Assembly: GCA_934320895.1 (NCBI GenBank)
Contig: CAKRFY010000001.1
Coordinates: 124,001 to 188,000, forward strand
Length of the DNA: 64,000 nucleotides
From: an uncultured Lachnospiraceae bacterium
Lineage (GTDB): Bacteria; Bacillota; Clostridia; Lachnospirales; Lachnospiraceae
Reading direction: 5' to 3'
Part shown: piece after piece, positions 16,741 through 26,515 of the stretch
How the letters are laid out: every line of letters begins with the position of its first letter
How positions within the stretch are numbered: position 1 is the stretch's first letter
The notes under the pieces: model-generated
Databases searched by the model: none
What the model saw: only the letters and a program-made list of their open reading frames with translations
What the model was told of the DNA's origin: nothing
Position numbers and translations under genes: made by a program

Positions 16741-19518
16741 CTAAGCAAGACCTTTTTCTTCGATAAGATCATATATCGTTGGCTTATTAGAACTGATCCT
16801 TTTTGCTCTTATTGCAAATACACCTATCGTAAGTGCAGAGAATACTAATGCAAGCACTATCAATACAGTAAGCTCTGTCTGTATACTCTGTCCTCCTGAT
16901 ATCGTACTTCTGAATGCATCTACCGTGTATGTGAACGGCATATATTTATGAATCGTCTCTACGATCTTTCCTGAGAGTTCAACTGGATAGGTTCCTGCTG
17001 AACCGGCAAGCTGTGCCACCATAAATATAAGCATAACGAAACTTCCGACTTTACCCATAAGGATATTGAAGTAATACATTATAGACATAAATGCTACTGC
17101 CGCTATCGATGCTACTGCCATTGTCTTTAAGTATTCAGTAGGAGTAAATCCATTTATAAGATGAAGTGCTGTTACTACTATCACTCCCATAAGTATTGCG
17201 ATAGGATAGATTACAACTGCTTTACTTGCCCACCATGCCATTCCGCTCTTAAGTTCTCCCTTATAACTTGCAAGAGGATACATAAGACAGAATGCAAGGC
17301 ATCCTACCCAGAGTCCTACCGACATCATGTATGCTGCCATGGCATGACCATTGTTCTTTACATTTGTAATCTCTTTCCCTTTTGTCTCTACTGGTGACGA
17401 GAACATATCAAGTGTTGCATCTGATGCATCATTTTCTCTGATCTCTTTCTCACCATCTTCTAATGCGTTAGAAAGCTGCTTTGTTCCTTTCTTTAATGAT
17501 GTGATGCCATCCCCTAAAGTCACAGAACCGTCTGCAAGTTTTTCTGAACCATCTGCTATCTTATCCGCGCCATCGGAAAGCTTTTGAGCTCCACTTACAA
17601 GTGTGTCATTATTTGATACGAGTTTTGAACTTCCTGAAAGAAGTTTATTTACACCTGCCGTAAGTTCAGGTATTCCAGATTCAAGTCCGGTAGCAAGTGT
17701 CTGATTTCCTTTAGCAAGTGTCTTTGTTCCTGAATTTATCTTATCATTATATCCTGAAAGTTTTTTAAGTCCCTTGTCAAGTGTTGAAACACCTGCTGTA
17801 TAAGTCTTAACACCTTTCTTAAGTCCACTCTTTCCGCTGACACCTGTATTTAATGATGCAAGTCCGTTATCAACCGCCGTCATTCCTTCAATAAGACCTG
17901 ATTTTCCATCCTTTTTCTTTGTCTGTTCAAGTGCTGTCTGTACCGACTGCATTCCAGTAAGCAGATTTGTTATAACACCTGCTGACGGCTCAAGAAGTTT
18001 ATCTGAACCTGCTGCAAGCTGACTTATAGATGTTTTTAATGTCTTCACCTGCTCTCCAAGATTACCTGATGAAACCGCTGTAAGCGTAGTTCCGGCTGAT
18101 GTAAGTTCTTTTCCTGACTCTGTAAGTTCACTTCCGGCTTTTGTCATATATCCCGCCGCATTTTCAGCAGAATTTCCTGAAGCATCATATAACGCTGACA
18201 TTGCCTTGTCAATATATGACATTTCTGTCTCGGAAAGACTTCCTGTCTTTGCCGCTGTAGCTTTAAGTGTGGCAAGTGTCTTATATGCTTCAGTAACTTT
18301 CTCTGATGCCTGCTTAACATCAGCTCCCGCATTTGTAACATGAGTAGCAGTATTCTTAACATTTCCACCAACTGATGTAAGTGAACTTGTAAGATCGGAC
18401 ATATCAATTCCTGTATTGTCTTTTCCATCACCATTTACTGCAGTATTAAGTTTCTGCATGTTTTCATTTATTGTAATAAGAGAACTTGCGGCTGTTTTCA
18501 TACTCGCAACATTCTCATCAGTAAGCGAAGAATCAAGTGATGTTTTCATCTTATCAAGTCCTGCAAGAAGCTGTTTACTTCCTGATTTAAGACTCTTTAC
18601 ACCTGTAGAAACTGTTCCAAGTGCATTATTTAATGTAGAATTATTGTCAGTAAGCTTCTTTGAACCTTTACTTGCTGTCTTTACTCCTGCAGTATAATCT
18701 TTAAGACTGCTCTGTAAAGTCTTTGAGCCTTCTGCAAGTTTTTTTGAACCGCTTACTGCCGAACCCGATAACTTTGACACACCATTATTTAATGTATTCA
18801 TTCCGTTATCAACCTGCGAAACTCCGTCAGTATAAGTCTTAAGACCTTCTGTCAATGTTTCACTTCCATTCTTAAAAGTAACAGTACTGCTTGCAAGCTT
18901 TTTGAGATTTTTTGTAATCTTTTTGTTGCCTTTTACAAGTTTTTCTTCACCATTGATAAGTTTATCCGTTCCGTCAACGGCATCCGAAAATCCATCTGCA
19001 ACATCAGAAAGACTGTCAAAAACCGTTTCTGCATAGGTACGTGTAACTTCCTCTGATATATTCTTTCGTATTTCCTTTATCGCAGATTCACTCATCTTCA
19101 TTGCGATATAATTTTTTCCCGGATTAGTCTTATAATCGAGAAGCATCTTTTTTGGCTTTGAATCCATAAGAGTTGACGCATTTTTGGAAAAATCTTTCGG
19201 TATAGTAATAACCATATAGTATGTTCCATTCTCAAGACCCGTCTGTGCGACATCCGAATTAACAATATTAAATGCCATTGAATCATTGTCTCTAAGGTTA
19301 TCCGTAAGTTTTTTTCCAACATCCAGTTTCTTTCCTTTGTACTTAACTGACTCGTCTTCATTTACAACCGCTACTGGCAGATCAGAAACCTTACCATACG
19401 GGTCCCACATGGATGCAAGAAACAGACATGCGTAGATAGAAGGAATCAGCAAAATCGCAACAACTACCAAAAGAAGTAGTTTATTACGAAACAAAGATTT
19501 GAATTCTTCTTTTATCAT
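16741..19518 (-). CDS. YhgE/Pip-domain membrane protein
   Basis: A 925-residue protein with one N-terminal transmembrane helix (~14-33), a ~650-residue extracytoplasmic region and about five C-terminal helices in the last ~240 residues. The ectodomain carries an ABC2-type YhgE/Pip N-terminal segment (PVAVVNEDE, DYKTNPGKNY) and then a long Gly/Ser/Thr/Lys-rich array of short helical repeats of the type L..G...L..G, such as KLADGSVTLGDGI. Relatives include phage-infection protein Pip and ESX-type secretion component EsaA. Its role here is unknown. ATG 19518 is preferred over 19554 because GGAGG lies 7-8 bp upstream. It is monocistronic, with a strong terminator. Confidence 0.85.
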   Translation of the reverse strand: MIKEEFKSLFRNKLLLLVVVAILLIPSIYACLFLASMWDPYGKVSDLPVAVVNEDESVKYKGKKLDVGKKLTDNLRDNDSMAFNIVNSDVAQTGLENGTYYMVITIPKDFSKNASTLMDSKPKKMLLDYKTNPGKNYIAMKMSESAIKEIRKNISEEVTRTYAETVFDSLSDVADGFSDAVDGTDKLINGEEKLVKGNKKITKNLKKLASSTVTFKNGSETLTEGLKTYTDGVSQVDNGMNTLNNGVSKLSGSAVSGSKKLAEGSKTLQSSLKDYTAGVKTASKGSKKLTDNNSTLNNALGTVSTGVKSLKSGSKQLLAGLDKMKTSLDSSLTDENVASMKTAASSLITINENMQKLNTAVNGDGKDNTGIDMSDLTSSLTSVGGNVKNTATHVTNAGADVKQASEKVTEAYKTLATLKATAAKTGSLSETEMSYIDKAMSALYDASGNSAENAAGYMTKAGSELTESGKELTSAGTTLTAVSSGNLGEQVKTLKTSISQLAAGSDKLLEPSAGVITNLLTGMQSVQTALEQTKKKDGKSGLIEGMTAVDNGLASLNTGVSGKSGLKKGVKTYTAGVSTLDKGLKKLSGYNDKINSGTKTLAKGNQTLATGLESGIPELTAGVNKLLSGSSKLVSNNDTLVSGAQKLSDGADKIADGSEKLADGSVTLGDGITSLKKGTKQLSNALEDGEKEIRENDASDATLDMFSSPVETKGKEITNVKNNGHAMAAYMMSVGLWVGCLAFCLMYPLASYKGELKSGMAWWASKAVVIYPIAILMGVIVVTALHLINGFTPTEYLKTMAVASIAAVAFMSIMYYFNILMGKVGSFVMLIFMVAQLAGSAGTYPVELSGKIVETIHKYMPFTYTVDAFRSTISGGQSIQTELTVLIVLALVFSALTIGVFAIRAKRISSNKPTIYDLIEEKGLA

Positions 19519-19778
19519 GTTGACCTCCATTTTATTTTTGTATATTCTCATCATCTCTTATATATGAACTTATGAGAATACTTTTGCCGCATATGCAATA
19601 CTGACACATAAACGACATACAATGAATAACATTATACATTTATTTTTTTACTATGCACCATAATATTTAATTTTTAACAAAAAATTTACAATTTTAATAT
19701 TTATTAATGAATTTATAATGCCATTTTTTCCTTATAACAGCAAAGAACACCGCACTGCTATGTACGATGTCCTCTGAA

Positions 19779-20132
19779 TTACTTTAATACCACAAATTTG
19801 TTCATTTCAAGAGTGGACACAAATGTCACAACTCTTTTAAGCATATCATCCTTTTCATCTGGAAATGCTTCGTTCATTTTCCCTACTATATCATATATCG
19901 TTTTTTCTCCGTCTATGCTCTTCCACACAACCGAACCATATTTGTCAAGTTTAATATGGCTTACTGCCGGCTTATGAAAGAATTTTTGTGCTACCTTCGC
20001 ATAAAATCCGTTGTGCGGCATATCAACTTCCACATTCCCGTCATCTAGTTCTCTCCACTCATGACCTTCTGATATATGTGGTATCTTATCCATATAATTT
20101 CCTGAAACAACTTTAGCTTTTGGCTTTCGCAT
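19779..20132 (-). CDS. PqqD-family protein
   Basis: A 117-residue cytoplasmic protein with the PqqD-like core: a basic start, then AVSHIKLDKYGSVVWKSIDG, a short helix IYDIVGKM and a conserved C-terminal helix pair ending LEMNKFVVLK. PqqD-type proteins are peptide-binding domains (RRE) that present precursor peptides to modifying enzymes. No radical-SAM enzyme or precursor gene lies beside it. Instead it follows the OPT transporter by only 18 bp, so the two are one transcription unit. The functional link to the transporter is an inference. Confidence 0.7.
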   Translation of the reverse strand: MRKPKAKVVSGNYMDKIPHISEGHEWRELDDGNVEVDMPHNGFYAKVAQKFFHKPAVSHIKLDKYGSVVWKSIDGEKTIYDIVGKMNEAFPDEKDDMLKRVVTFVSTLEMNKFVVLK

Positions 20133-20150
20133 TAACTTTCGCCTTTCTTT

Positions 20151-22055
20151 TTAAGCCTTCTTCATTTTCTTTGTTGCAGCATATAAAAGTGATGCACAAA
20201 GAAGTATAAAGAATACTACGCTTCCGCCCTGTCCAAGATTTATTCCATAATTTCCAAGATTGATCTTATCTGCTACTCCTAATACAGTGAGAATTGCAAG
20301 GATTATACCAACAAGACCTTCACCGGCAATAAGACCTGATGAGTAAAGTATTCCTTTGCTGTCATCTTCTTTAATCTCTTCCTCAGTTTTGTTCTTGCGT
20401 TTTGTAACAACAAGTTTGATAAGTCCTCCGACCATAATAGGTGCTGAGAGATAAATTGGAAGATATAAACCGATTGCAAATGGAAGTACCGGAATTCCGA
20501 TAACCTCTACCATAAGTGCAAGGAACACACCAATAAATACGAGATTCCAAGGAAGATTTCCTTCCATAACACCCTCTGTAACCATCTTCATAAGTGTTGC
20601 CTGTGGAGCCGGAAGTTTATCTGTACCAAATTTCCATGCAGAATCGAGAAGCATAAGAACTCCTGAGATTGCAAGACCTGCACAGATCGCACCGATAAGC
20701 TCACCTATCTGCTGACGATAAGGTGTAGCACCTACGATATAACCTGTTTTTAAATCCTGCGAAGTATCTCCTGCCATAGCAGCGATGATACAGATAACAG
20801 TACCTATACAGATAGCCATTGTCATACCCTGGATACCTGTTTTTCCTGTTGCCTTAAGAATCATAGTAGCAATAAGAAGTGTTGCAATAGCCATTCCTGA
20901 TACAGGGTTGTTAGATGAACCAACAAGTCCGACCATACGCGATGATACAGTTGCAAAAAAGAAACCAAATATAACTATGATGATAGCTGCAATAATACTG
21001 ATAGGCACTGATGGAATGATCACGAGTGCAAGTGCAACTAAAACCACGACAATAATAGCCCATTTCATAGGAAGATCTCTTTCTGTACGAAGATCTCCAC
21101 CCTTGTGACCAATACCGCCAAGTGCTTTCTTAAATGTCTTGATAATAAGAGGCAGTGACTTGATGAGACTTAAGATACCACCACAGGCAACTGCACCTGC
21201 ACCGATGTATCTTACATAACTGCTCCAGAGTTCTGCCGGAGCCATATCTGCAATCGCCTTTGTAGCCGGGAATAAGATTGCACTTTCTCCACCTAATGCA
21301 CCTATTGTATGCATAAGAGGCATAATAACAAACCATCCTACAATAGCTCCACCAAACATATATGAAGCAACTCTTGAACCACAGATATAACCTACACCTA
21401 TAAGAGCAGGTAAAACATCAAGTCCAAATGCTGAACCCTTATAAACTGATATATCCCAGCTTATTTCTGAAGGGAATAAAATAAGTCCGTCTGTTACAAA
21501 CTTGTACAGTGCAGAAATACCAAGACCTGAAAATACAAGTTTAGATTTGCTTCCACCTTCCTCACCAGCAAGAAGAACCTCAGCACAAGCTGTTCCTTCT
21601 GGGAATGGAAGTTTTCCGTGTTCCTCAACAATAAGTGCTGTACGAAGCGGAATCATAAATAATACACCTATAACACCACCCGCTACTGCAAGAGCTGCAA
21701 TAGTGAAGAATGAAGGCATCTGAATTGATGAATCCTCTCTTGCCCACATATAAAGTGCAGGAAGTGTAAAAATGGCACCTGCTGCTAATGATTCACCTGC
21801 CGAACCAATAGTCTGAACCATGTTATTTTCAAGAATTGAATCTTTCTTTAAAATAAAACGAATGACACCCATTGAAATAACTGCCGCCGGTATAGATGCC
21901 GATACCGTCATACCTACTCTAAGTCCGAGATATGCATTTGCAGCTCCAAAAACTACTGCGAGAATAATACCGAGGATAACTGCTGTCGGTGTAAATTCAG
22001 GCACGACTTTGTCCGCTGGGATAAACGGCTTAAAGTCATTTTTTTCTTTGCTCAT
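20151..22055 (-). CDS. OPT-family oligopeptide transporter
   Basis: A 634-residue polytopic membrane protein with roughly 15 hydrophobic segments. It opens with the FTPTAVILGIILAVVFG and NAYLGLRVGMTVSASIPAA blocks typical of the bacterial OPT branch and contains the VSSRMVGLVGSSNNPVSGM block. OPT proteins import small peptides or metal chelates in symport with protons. A GGAGA-type site precedes ATG 22055. It is the first gene of a two-gene operon with the PqqD-like protein. The substrate cannot be read from sequence. Confidence 0.92.
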   Translation of the reverse strand: MSKEKNDFKPFIPADKVVPEFTPTAVILGIILAVVFGAANAYLGLRVGMTVSASIPAAVISMGVIRFILKKDSILENNMVQTIGSAGESLAAGAIFTLPALYMWAREDSSIQMPSFFTIAALAVAGGVIGVLFMIPLRTALIVEEHGKLPFPEGTACAEVLLAGEEGGSKSKLVFSGLGISALYKFVTDGLILFPSEISWDISVYKGSAFGLDVLPALIGVGYICGSRVASYMFGGAIVGWFVIMPLMHTIGALGGESAILFPATKAIADMAPAELWSSYVRYIGAGAVACGGILSLIKSLPLIIKTFKKALGGIGHKGGDLRTERDLPMKWAIIVVVLVALALVIIPSVPISIIAAIIIVIFGFFFATVSSRMVGLVGSSNNPVSGMAIATLLIATMILKATGKTGIQGMTMAICIGTVICIIAAMAGDTSQDLKTGYIVGATPYRQQIGELIGAICAGLAISGVLMLLDSAWKFGTDKLPAPQATLMKMVTEGVMEGNLPWNLVFIGVFLALMVEVIGIPVLPFAIGLYLPIYLSAPIMVGGLIKLVVTKRKNKTEEEIKEDDSKGILYSSGLIAGEGLVGIILAILTVLGVADKINLGNYGINLGQGGSVVFFILLCASLLYAATKKMKKA

Positions 22056-22254
22056 AAAAAAGTCTCCTTTTCCTTTTGTATAATAAAATTAAAAATGCTG
22101 CCTGACTGAAAAAATCGCAATTTTCTTTATATTGACAAAATCCAAAGAAATACCGCAACCTAAAACATTATATATGACCTCCCAGCATCATATATACATA
22201 CAGCCAGATTATAATTATATTATAATTAATAGTTATTTACAATAGTATATTTTG

Positions 22255-22761
22255 TTATTTTTGGGAAACAACCACACATTTCCAACACTCCTTAAGTCTA
22301 TCTAAACTGTATGCTGCATTTGCCGGGCTCGTCGATGGAAGTTTTACTATCTCTCTGCCCGTTTTATCATGCTGATATTTCATATAAAGTTCATATGCCT
22401 TGCCACCATTTGCGTATATCCTATCAATCTCTGCATCTTTTAAGATAAGCGAAAGGTCAGTGGGAATGACATTTTTTATTGAACTGTCACTTGAGCCGAT
22501 AATATCACACTCCGAGATAACATCCCACACGGCTATATGATTTCTAAGCAGCATTTCCTTCTTGCTTTCTATAGTCTGTGGGACATTTTTCTCCTGACAC
22601 AACGCCCCGATAAGTTTCCAGAACTTGTTCTGCGGATGCCCGTAATAAAAATTGTTCTCCCTTGACTTCACGGATGGAAGTGTACCGAGAATCAGAATTT
22701 TGGAATTTTCATCAAAAACCGGCTCAAATTCATGTTTTATATGTGTGTACTTGCTATTCAT
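22255..22761 (-). CDS. DNA-deoxyinosine/uracil glycosylase family protein
   Basis: A 168-residue protein of the uracil-DNA-glycosylase superfamily, most like family 6 hypoxanthine-DNA glycosylases. It has the N-terminal ILGTLPSVKSRENNFYYG block with HPQNKFW, the central VWDVI segment, and the C-terminal LPSTSPAN loop that replaces the family 1 HPSP motif. Such enzymes start base-excision repair of deaminated bases. Its start lies 2 bp after the stop of the anti-sigma-like gene, making it the third gene of the sigma-factor operon. That coupling suggests induction of repair under the stress sensed by the sigma factor. Confidence 0.8.
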   Translation of the reverse strand: MNSKYTHIKHEFEPVFDENSKILILGTLPSVKSRENNFYYGHPQNKFWKLIGALCQEKNVPQTIESKKEMLLRNHIAVWDVISECDIIGSSDSSIKNVIPTDLSLILKDAEIDRIYANGGKAYELYMKYQHDKTGREIVKLPSTSPANAAYSLDRLKECWKCVVVSQK

Positions 22762-22763
22762 AT

Positions 22764-23999
22764 TTAATTATCTCCTACATCATTGTCTTTTATAAGATTT
22801 TTGAGTGCCGCTGTATTTTCATCCGAAAGTTTCAGATATACTCCAGCTTTATGCACAGGTTCAATATAAACATCAACACCCTTTCCGTCAAGTATTATTC
22901 CAAATATACTAAGTTCACCCGCATCATTTTCAACTGCCAGATAATAGCACTTATCAGGATTTTCTTTTGCAGTCATTGCAAACTTCTGCTTATACATATC
23001 CCGGATTTCAAAAGAATTTCCTTTTGTAATAAGTTTATAAAACTCATCACCTGATTTTTCCCCATTCCAAACGGCAAGTCTTTTATCAGGATCATCTTTA
23101 GATTTTGCCTTAACCCTTTCAAGCATTGTCTCCCGTATTTCTTTTCCGTCTTTTATATCCATAATATCCTTAAAATACTTATTAAGAGAAATCGAACCTT
23201 TTTCGTCCGTTTTTTTACCATCTGTTATATCATGTTCGCTCAGGCTTTCAATTCCAACACATTTTCCAATATACATAGCCTCCGACCTGTCTTTATATAT
23301 AATAAACTTTCTACTGTCACGCCCACCTATAAAATATATATTTCCAATAGAATACTTACTGCCCCTTGGAGCATTTCCCAAAAACGGTGTCAGTTTCTTA
23401 GTTTTATCCGCTTTTTTAAGTTCAATTCCCTTTTGTATAATCTGTTTTTCTTCGTCTTCATTTAGCTGATAAAGACTGTAAAGATAACCGCTTTCTGAAT
23501 AGCTCTTTGTATCTACATAAACCGCCGTATTCTGATTATTATAATAATACCACTTCTGGTCTTCTTTGGCTTTTATACCAAACTCTGAATCGTCGTCCCC
23601 CATTACCATACCTAAGTTACTTAAATCCTGACCCAGAGCATAACGCTTTCTTGCGGTACTGCATACACTCTCAAGCACATTTGTCTCACCCGCCTGCTTT
23701 CTGCTTCCCACATACATATAGCTTACGACAAGTCCTGCTATCAAAACAACACACATAACCGAAATACATATAATATGCGCCTTTGAACGCGGATTTTTTA
23801 TCGGAAGTTTATTTATAACAGAATATATCTTATCTTCAAAAATCTTATCATCATTATACTCAAAATCAAAATCTCTCATAGAATTCTCCAAATCCCTTTC
23901 ACTATAAATCCTAAAAGCTTTTCTTATCATCTCATCACTACTCTTAAATTTCTTTTTTTCAGGACTGTTTTTCACACTACCTCTGCTCATATAACTCAC
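22764..23999 (-). CDS. Membrane anti-sigma-like protein
   Basis: A 411-residue single-pass protein: a charged cytoplasmic N-terminal region (1-70), one membrane helix (~75-96) and a ~310-residue extracytoplasmic domain without cysteines or a recognised fold. The start codon overlaps the sigma gene stop by 4 bp (ATGA). A cytoplasmic domain followed by one helix, directly downstream of an ECF sigma factor, is the usual arrangement for a membrane anti-sigma factor. No zinc HxxxCxxC (ZAS) motif is seen, so this would be a non-ZAS type. The activity is inferred from context. Confidence 0.65.
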   Translation of the reverse strand: MSYMSRGSVKNSPEKKKFKSSDEMIRKAFRIYSERDLENSMRDFDFEYNDDKIFEDKIYSVINKLPIKNPRSKAHIICISVMCVVLIAGLVVSYMYVGSRKQAGETNVLESVCSTARKRYALGQDLSNLGMVMGDDDSEFGIKAKEDQKWYYYNNQNTAVYVDTKSYSESGYLYSLYQLNEDEEKQIIQKGIELKKADKTKKLTPFLGNAPRGSKYSIGNIYFIGGRDSRKFIIYKDRSEAMYIGKCVGIESLSEHDITDGKKTDEKGSISLNKYFKDIMDIKDGKEIRETMLERVKAKSKDDPDKRLAVWNGEKSGDEFYKLITKGNSFEIRDMYKQKFAMTAKENPDKCYYLAVENDAGELSIFGIILDGKGVDVYIEPVHKAGVYLKLSDENTAALKNLIKDNDVGDN

Positions 24000-24541
24000 T
24001 CCCCTCCTTCAAGACTTTTTAACAGCTTCTTTCTTCCACGGTTTATTTTTGACCTGACCGTATTATACGGAATCTCAAGCAGATCCGAAATTTCTCTCGG
24101 ATTCATCTCGTTCAGGTAAAATAATGACAAAACCTCACGATAAGTAAAATCAAGTTTTTTAATTTCTTCTACCACTCTTTTTAACTCCATTGAAACAAAC
24201 ACTTCATTTTCAATATCAATATTTCCTGCCTGCTCTGTTATATCATCAATATTTACATTTGACTGCCTGTTTCTTTTGTTCTTTCTGTATATGTCAATGG
24301 CACAATGACTGATGACTGTATATACAAAAGATAATGTTTTTGTTTCATTGTCGAAATCTATACAGTCTGTATGCCTTGAAATTGCTATAATACAATTCTG
24401 TACCGCATCCTCCGCATCTTCTCTCTGATTTAATATCTGCATTGCTCTGTAAAACATCCTGCTGCCATATAACGCATATACTTTTTCTAGTTTTTGTCGC
24501 TGTTGCTCTTGCCACTTTTTTGCTTTGGTGCCATGTGACAT
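23996..24541 (-). CDS. ECF-type RNA polymerase sigma factor
   Basis: A 181-residue group IV sigma factor. Region 2 (~25-95) includes QREDAEDAVQNC and FVYTVISHCAIDIYR; region 4 (~125-178) includes the FTYREVLSLFYLNEMNP helix and the HTH EISDLLEIPYNTVRSKINRGRKKL. Regions 1.1 and 3 are absent. The start at 24541 has AGGAGG 8 bp upstream; a GTG three codons earlier would sit on the binding site. It heads an operon with an anti-sigma-like protein and a DNA glycosylase. No clear ECF promoter of its own could be assigned in the AT-rich 310-bp upstream region. Confidence 0.9.
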   Translation of the reverse strand: MSHGTKAKKWQEQQRQKLEKVYALYGSRMFYRAMQILNQREDAEDAVQNCIIAISRHTDCIDFDNETKTLSFVYTVISHCAIDIYRKNKRNRQSNVNIDDITEQAGNIDIENEVFVSMELKRVVEEIKKLDFTYREVLSLFYLNEMNPREISDLLEIPYNTVRSKINRGRKKLLKSLEGGE

Positions 24542-24711
24542 GCGGTTCACCTCCTTTGGTTACAATGTTAATTTAGTACTATTTGATTTAATGTTTTGTG
24601 TACACATTATATTTATACTTGTTATATTATTTATAACGATGCTGATATAAATTTTGATGCAGATAATAATAAAATTTATTTTTCGACTATTTTCTGATTA
24701 TTTTTACATAT
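24542..24711. other. Gene-free AT-rich stretch upstream of the sigma factor
   Basis: Together with the parvulin terminator at 24712-24787, this forms a 311-bp gene-free gap. Apart from the ribosome binding site at its edge and TATAAT-like hexamers without a good -35 box, I see no feature. Confidence 0.5.
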
Positions 24712-24787
24712 AAAAAATGCAAATTCCATTTTGCCTGCTTTACTGAAAATTTTGTTTTAGTAAAGCTGCATGAAATTTGCATTTTTA
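24712..24787 (-). terminator. Terminator of the parvulin gene
   Basis: A long hairpin has outer arms AAAATGCAAATT/AATTTGCATTTT and an inner GCTTTACT/AGTAAAGC stem. On the minus strand the descending arm ends in TTTTTTA. Confidence 0.85.
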
Positions 24788-24852
24788 TTGTGTGTTGTAA
24801 GGATTATTTTTGCTGCATTGCAGCGATTTTTATAGTAAATTTATTTTACTTT

Positions 24853-25587
24853 CTATTTGCAGTATTTTTCTCTGAGTTCTTTGAGTTTGCTCTGGTATGT
24901 TTCCTGCTGTTTTTTGTTTACGAGGTAGCTTTTTACCTGGTCTGCTATTTTGTCATATTCAGGTACTTCGCCTTCGTTTTTGTCGTCTACCCAGATAAGA
25001 TGATAGCCAAACTGTGTTTTTACAGGCCCGATTACTTTATTTAATTCTCCGTCAAATACGGCATTTTCAAATTCTTTGACCATCTGACCTCTGCCGAATG
25101 TTCCAAGACTTCCGCCTTTCTGTGCAGATGGGCATGTAGAGTACTCTTTTGCCGCATCTTCAAAGCTTTTTGCTCCTGATTCGATCTCATCTTTAATCTT
25201 GTTTGCCTTGTCCTCATCATCAACGAGTACATGTTTTGCTGTTGCTGATGCTTTTGATGCAAATTCTTTTGAATGTCCGTCAAAATATTCCTTTGCCTCT
25301 TCATCTGATACTGAGATATCTTTCAAGAGATCTGCCATGGCTATCTGGCTTAAGATATCTCTTTTTGCCATAACCATCGATGTCTTAAACATTTCTGTCT
25401 CATCTTTCTTTTCTTCCTCACCATACATTGCAAAAAGACAGATTTCCTCTAATCTTTCTTCGCACTGTTTGCGAAACTCAGGCATCGCTCTGTACATCTG
25501 CTGCTCCTGTGGCATTCCTGAAATAAATGTGTCTATATCGACATCTGTTATTGTGTAATTTCCGATTTTAGTATTTGTTTCTGACAT
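24853..25587 (-). CDS. Parvulin-type peptidylprolyl isomerase
   Basis: A 244-residue protein with an N-terminal helical SurA/PrsA-like region (~1-115) and a rotamase domain (~120-215) with TAKHVLVDDEDKA, FGRGQMVKEFENAVF and the C-terminal FGYHLIWV. It catalyses cis-trans isomerisation of peptidyl-prolyl bonds. Unlike PrsA it has neither a signal peptide nor a lipobox, so it should act in the cytoplasm. ATG 25587 is chosen because GGAGG precedes it; the longer reading to 25653 has no such site. It is monocistronic with a strong terminator. Confidence 0.88.
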   Translation of the reverse strand: MSETNTKIGNYTITDVDIDTFISGMPQEQQMYRAMPEFRKQCEERLEEICLFAMYGEEEKKDETEMFKTSMVMAKRDILSQIAMADLLKDISVSDEEAKEYFDGHSKEFASKASATAKHVLVDDEDKANKIKDEIESGAKSFEDAAKEYSTCPSAQKGGSLGTFGRGQMVKEFENAVFDGELNKVIGPVKTQFGYHLIWVDDKNEGEVPEYDKIADQVKSYLVNKKQQETYQSKLKELREKYCK

Positions 25588-25858
25588 TTTTTTCCTCCGA
25601 TTATTTTTAGTCAGGAACACTTTGTTGTTCCCTCTATAGGAATATGCATACACTTTGCATCCCTATGACAATCATAGTCACTATTATGAGGGAAGATAAG
25701 GAAAGTTGCAAGTGTTTTTGTGATTTCGATAGCACTTTATTTTATCATTAATATTGATTTTATTCGTTATAATGTATATACTAAATATCGCATACATTCA
25801 CTAAACTGTAATATCTATTCACAGTTCATAAATATCTTATTTAGAAACGGAGAATTTC

Positions 25859-26206
25859 ATGGATTTTATATCAGTAAAAGAAGCAGCTTTAAAGTTTAAT
25901 TTATCAGAAAGACGCGTACAAAAACTCTGTGAAACAGAACGAATTACAGGAAGCCGTATGGTAAACGGAGTTTGGCTAATCCCTGCAAATGCTAAAAAGC
26001 CGTCTGACAAACGGATATCAGAAGTTCCCGAAAATACAGATTATATAACTTTAAAAGAATTATGTAATGAACTTACAATTTCTTTAGCAACAGGAAGAAA
26101 TTCTATATATCTTTTTAGCATTTCTTCTGATACATTTCCTACACTACAGGCAAAATACCCTTCTGTCCAAAAAGTATGTTCTTTCCAAAAATACTTTCGC
26201 AAATAA
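25859..26206 (+). pseudogene. HTH gene fragment, probable N-terminus of a DNA methyltransferase or regulator
   Basis: The first ~80 codons read as genuine protein: a MerR/excisionase-like helix-turn-helix (VKEAALKFNLSERRVQKLC, then VWLIPANAKKP) followed by a second HTH-like stretch (LTISLATGRN). Near 26100 the frame enters sequence that is the antisense of a transposase C-terminus, so the remaining ~35 codons to 26206 are not native. Paired HTH segments like these occur at the start of some Type II methyltransferases, but the catalytic part is gone, so that identity is a guess. A GGAG site precedes the ATG. Confidence 0.6.
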
Positions 26207-26515
26207 TTCGGATATCTTTCCCATACATGGTATGTCGTATAACTTTTCATCAGATTCACAATTTTACTAACAGACATTGTCGGCTCTGTTTCTATCATGT
26301 AATGAATATGGTCTTTATCTAAGAGTTTTAACTCTTTTTCCATTATATCTGATAATGACTTTGTGTCTCTGGCATATCTCATAAGAAAACTGTTTTATAT
26401 CGTCCGATATCTGCTTTGAAACCAGCAGCTCCTTTCTATATTTGCAGACGAATATAATATGATATTGGAGTAAGTACCTGTGTCTGTTTTTTGATTTCCA
26501 TGTTGTGATCCTAAT
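26041..26515 (-). pseudogene. tnpA: IS200/IS605-type TnpA transposase, frameshifted
   Basis: Two frames of the minus strand together encode an IS200-type Y1 transposase. The N-terminal half (~26515-26340) reads HRYLLQYHIIFVCKYRKELL and onward to EICQRHK. The C-terminal half (~26382-26100) reads LLDKDHIHYMIETEPTMSV and WTEGYFACSVGNVSEEMLK, with the HUH metal-binding pair in DHIHY. A shift of frame between about 26340 and 26380 joins them, and no in-frame ATG starts the first half. Past ~26100 the frame reads antisense to the HTH fragment, so the native stop appears lost. No tnpB is present. Confidence 0.75.
26098..26515 (-). mobile_element. Degenerate IS200-like element
   Basis: Boundaries are inferred from where the flanking gene fragments stop making sense: near 26098 on the HTH side and near 26490-26515 on the nuclease side. 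IS200/IS605 elements make no target duplications, and I could not identify subterminal hairpins with confidence. The element lies between two truncated convergent genes. Confidence 0.6.

Noticed and set aside
16741..19518. EsaA gene of a Type VII secretion locus
   Set aside because: The YhgE/Pip fold is shared with EsaA, but no WXG100, EssB or EssC genes are adjacent.
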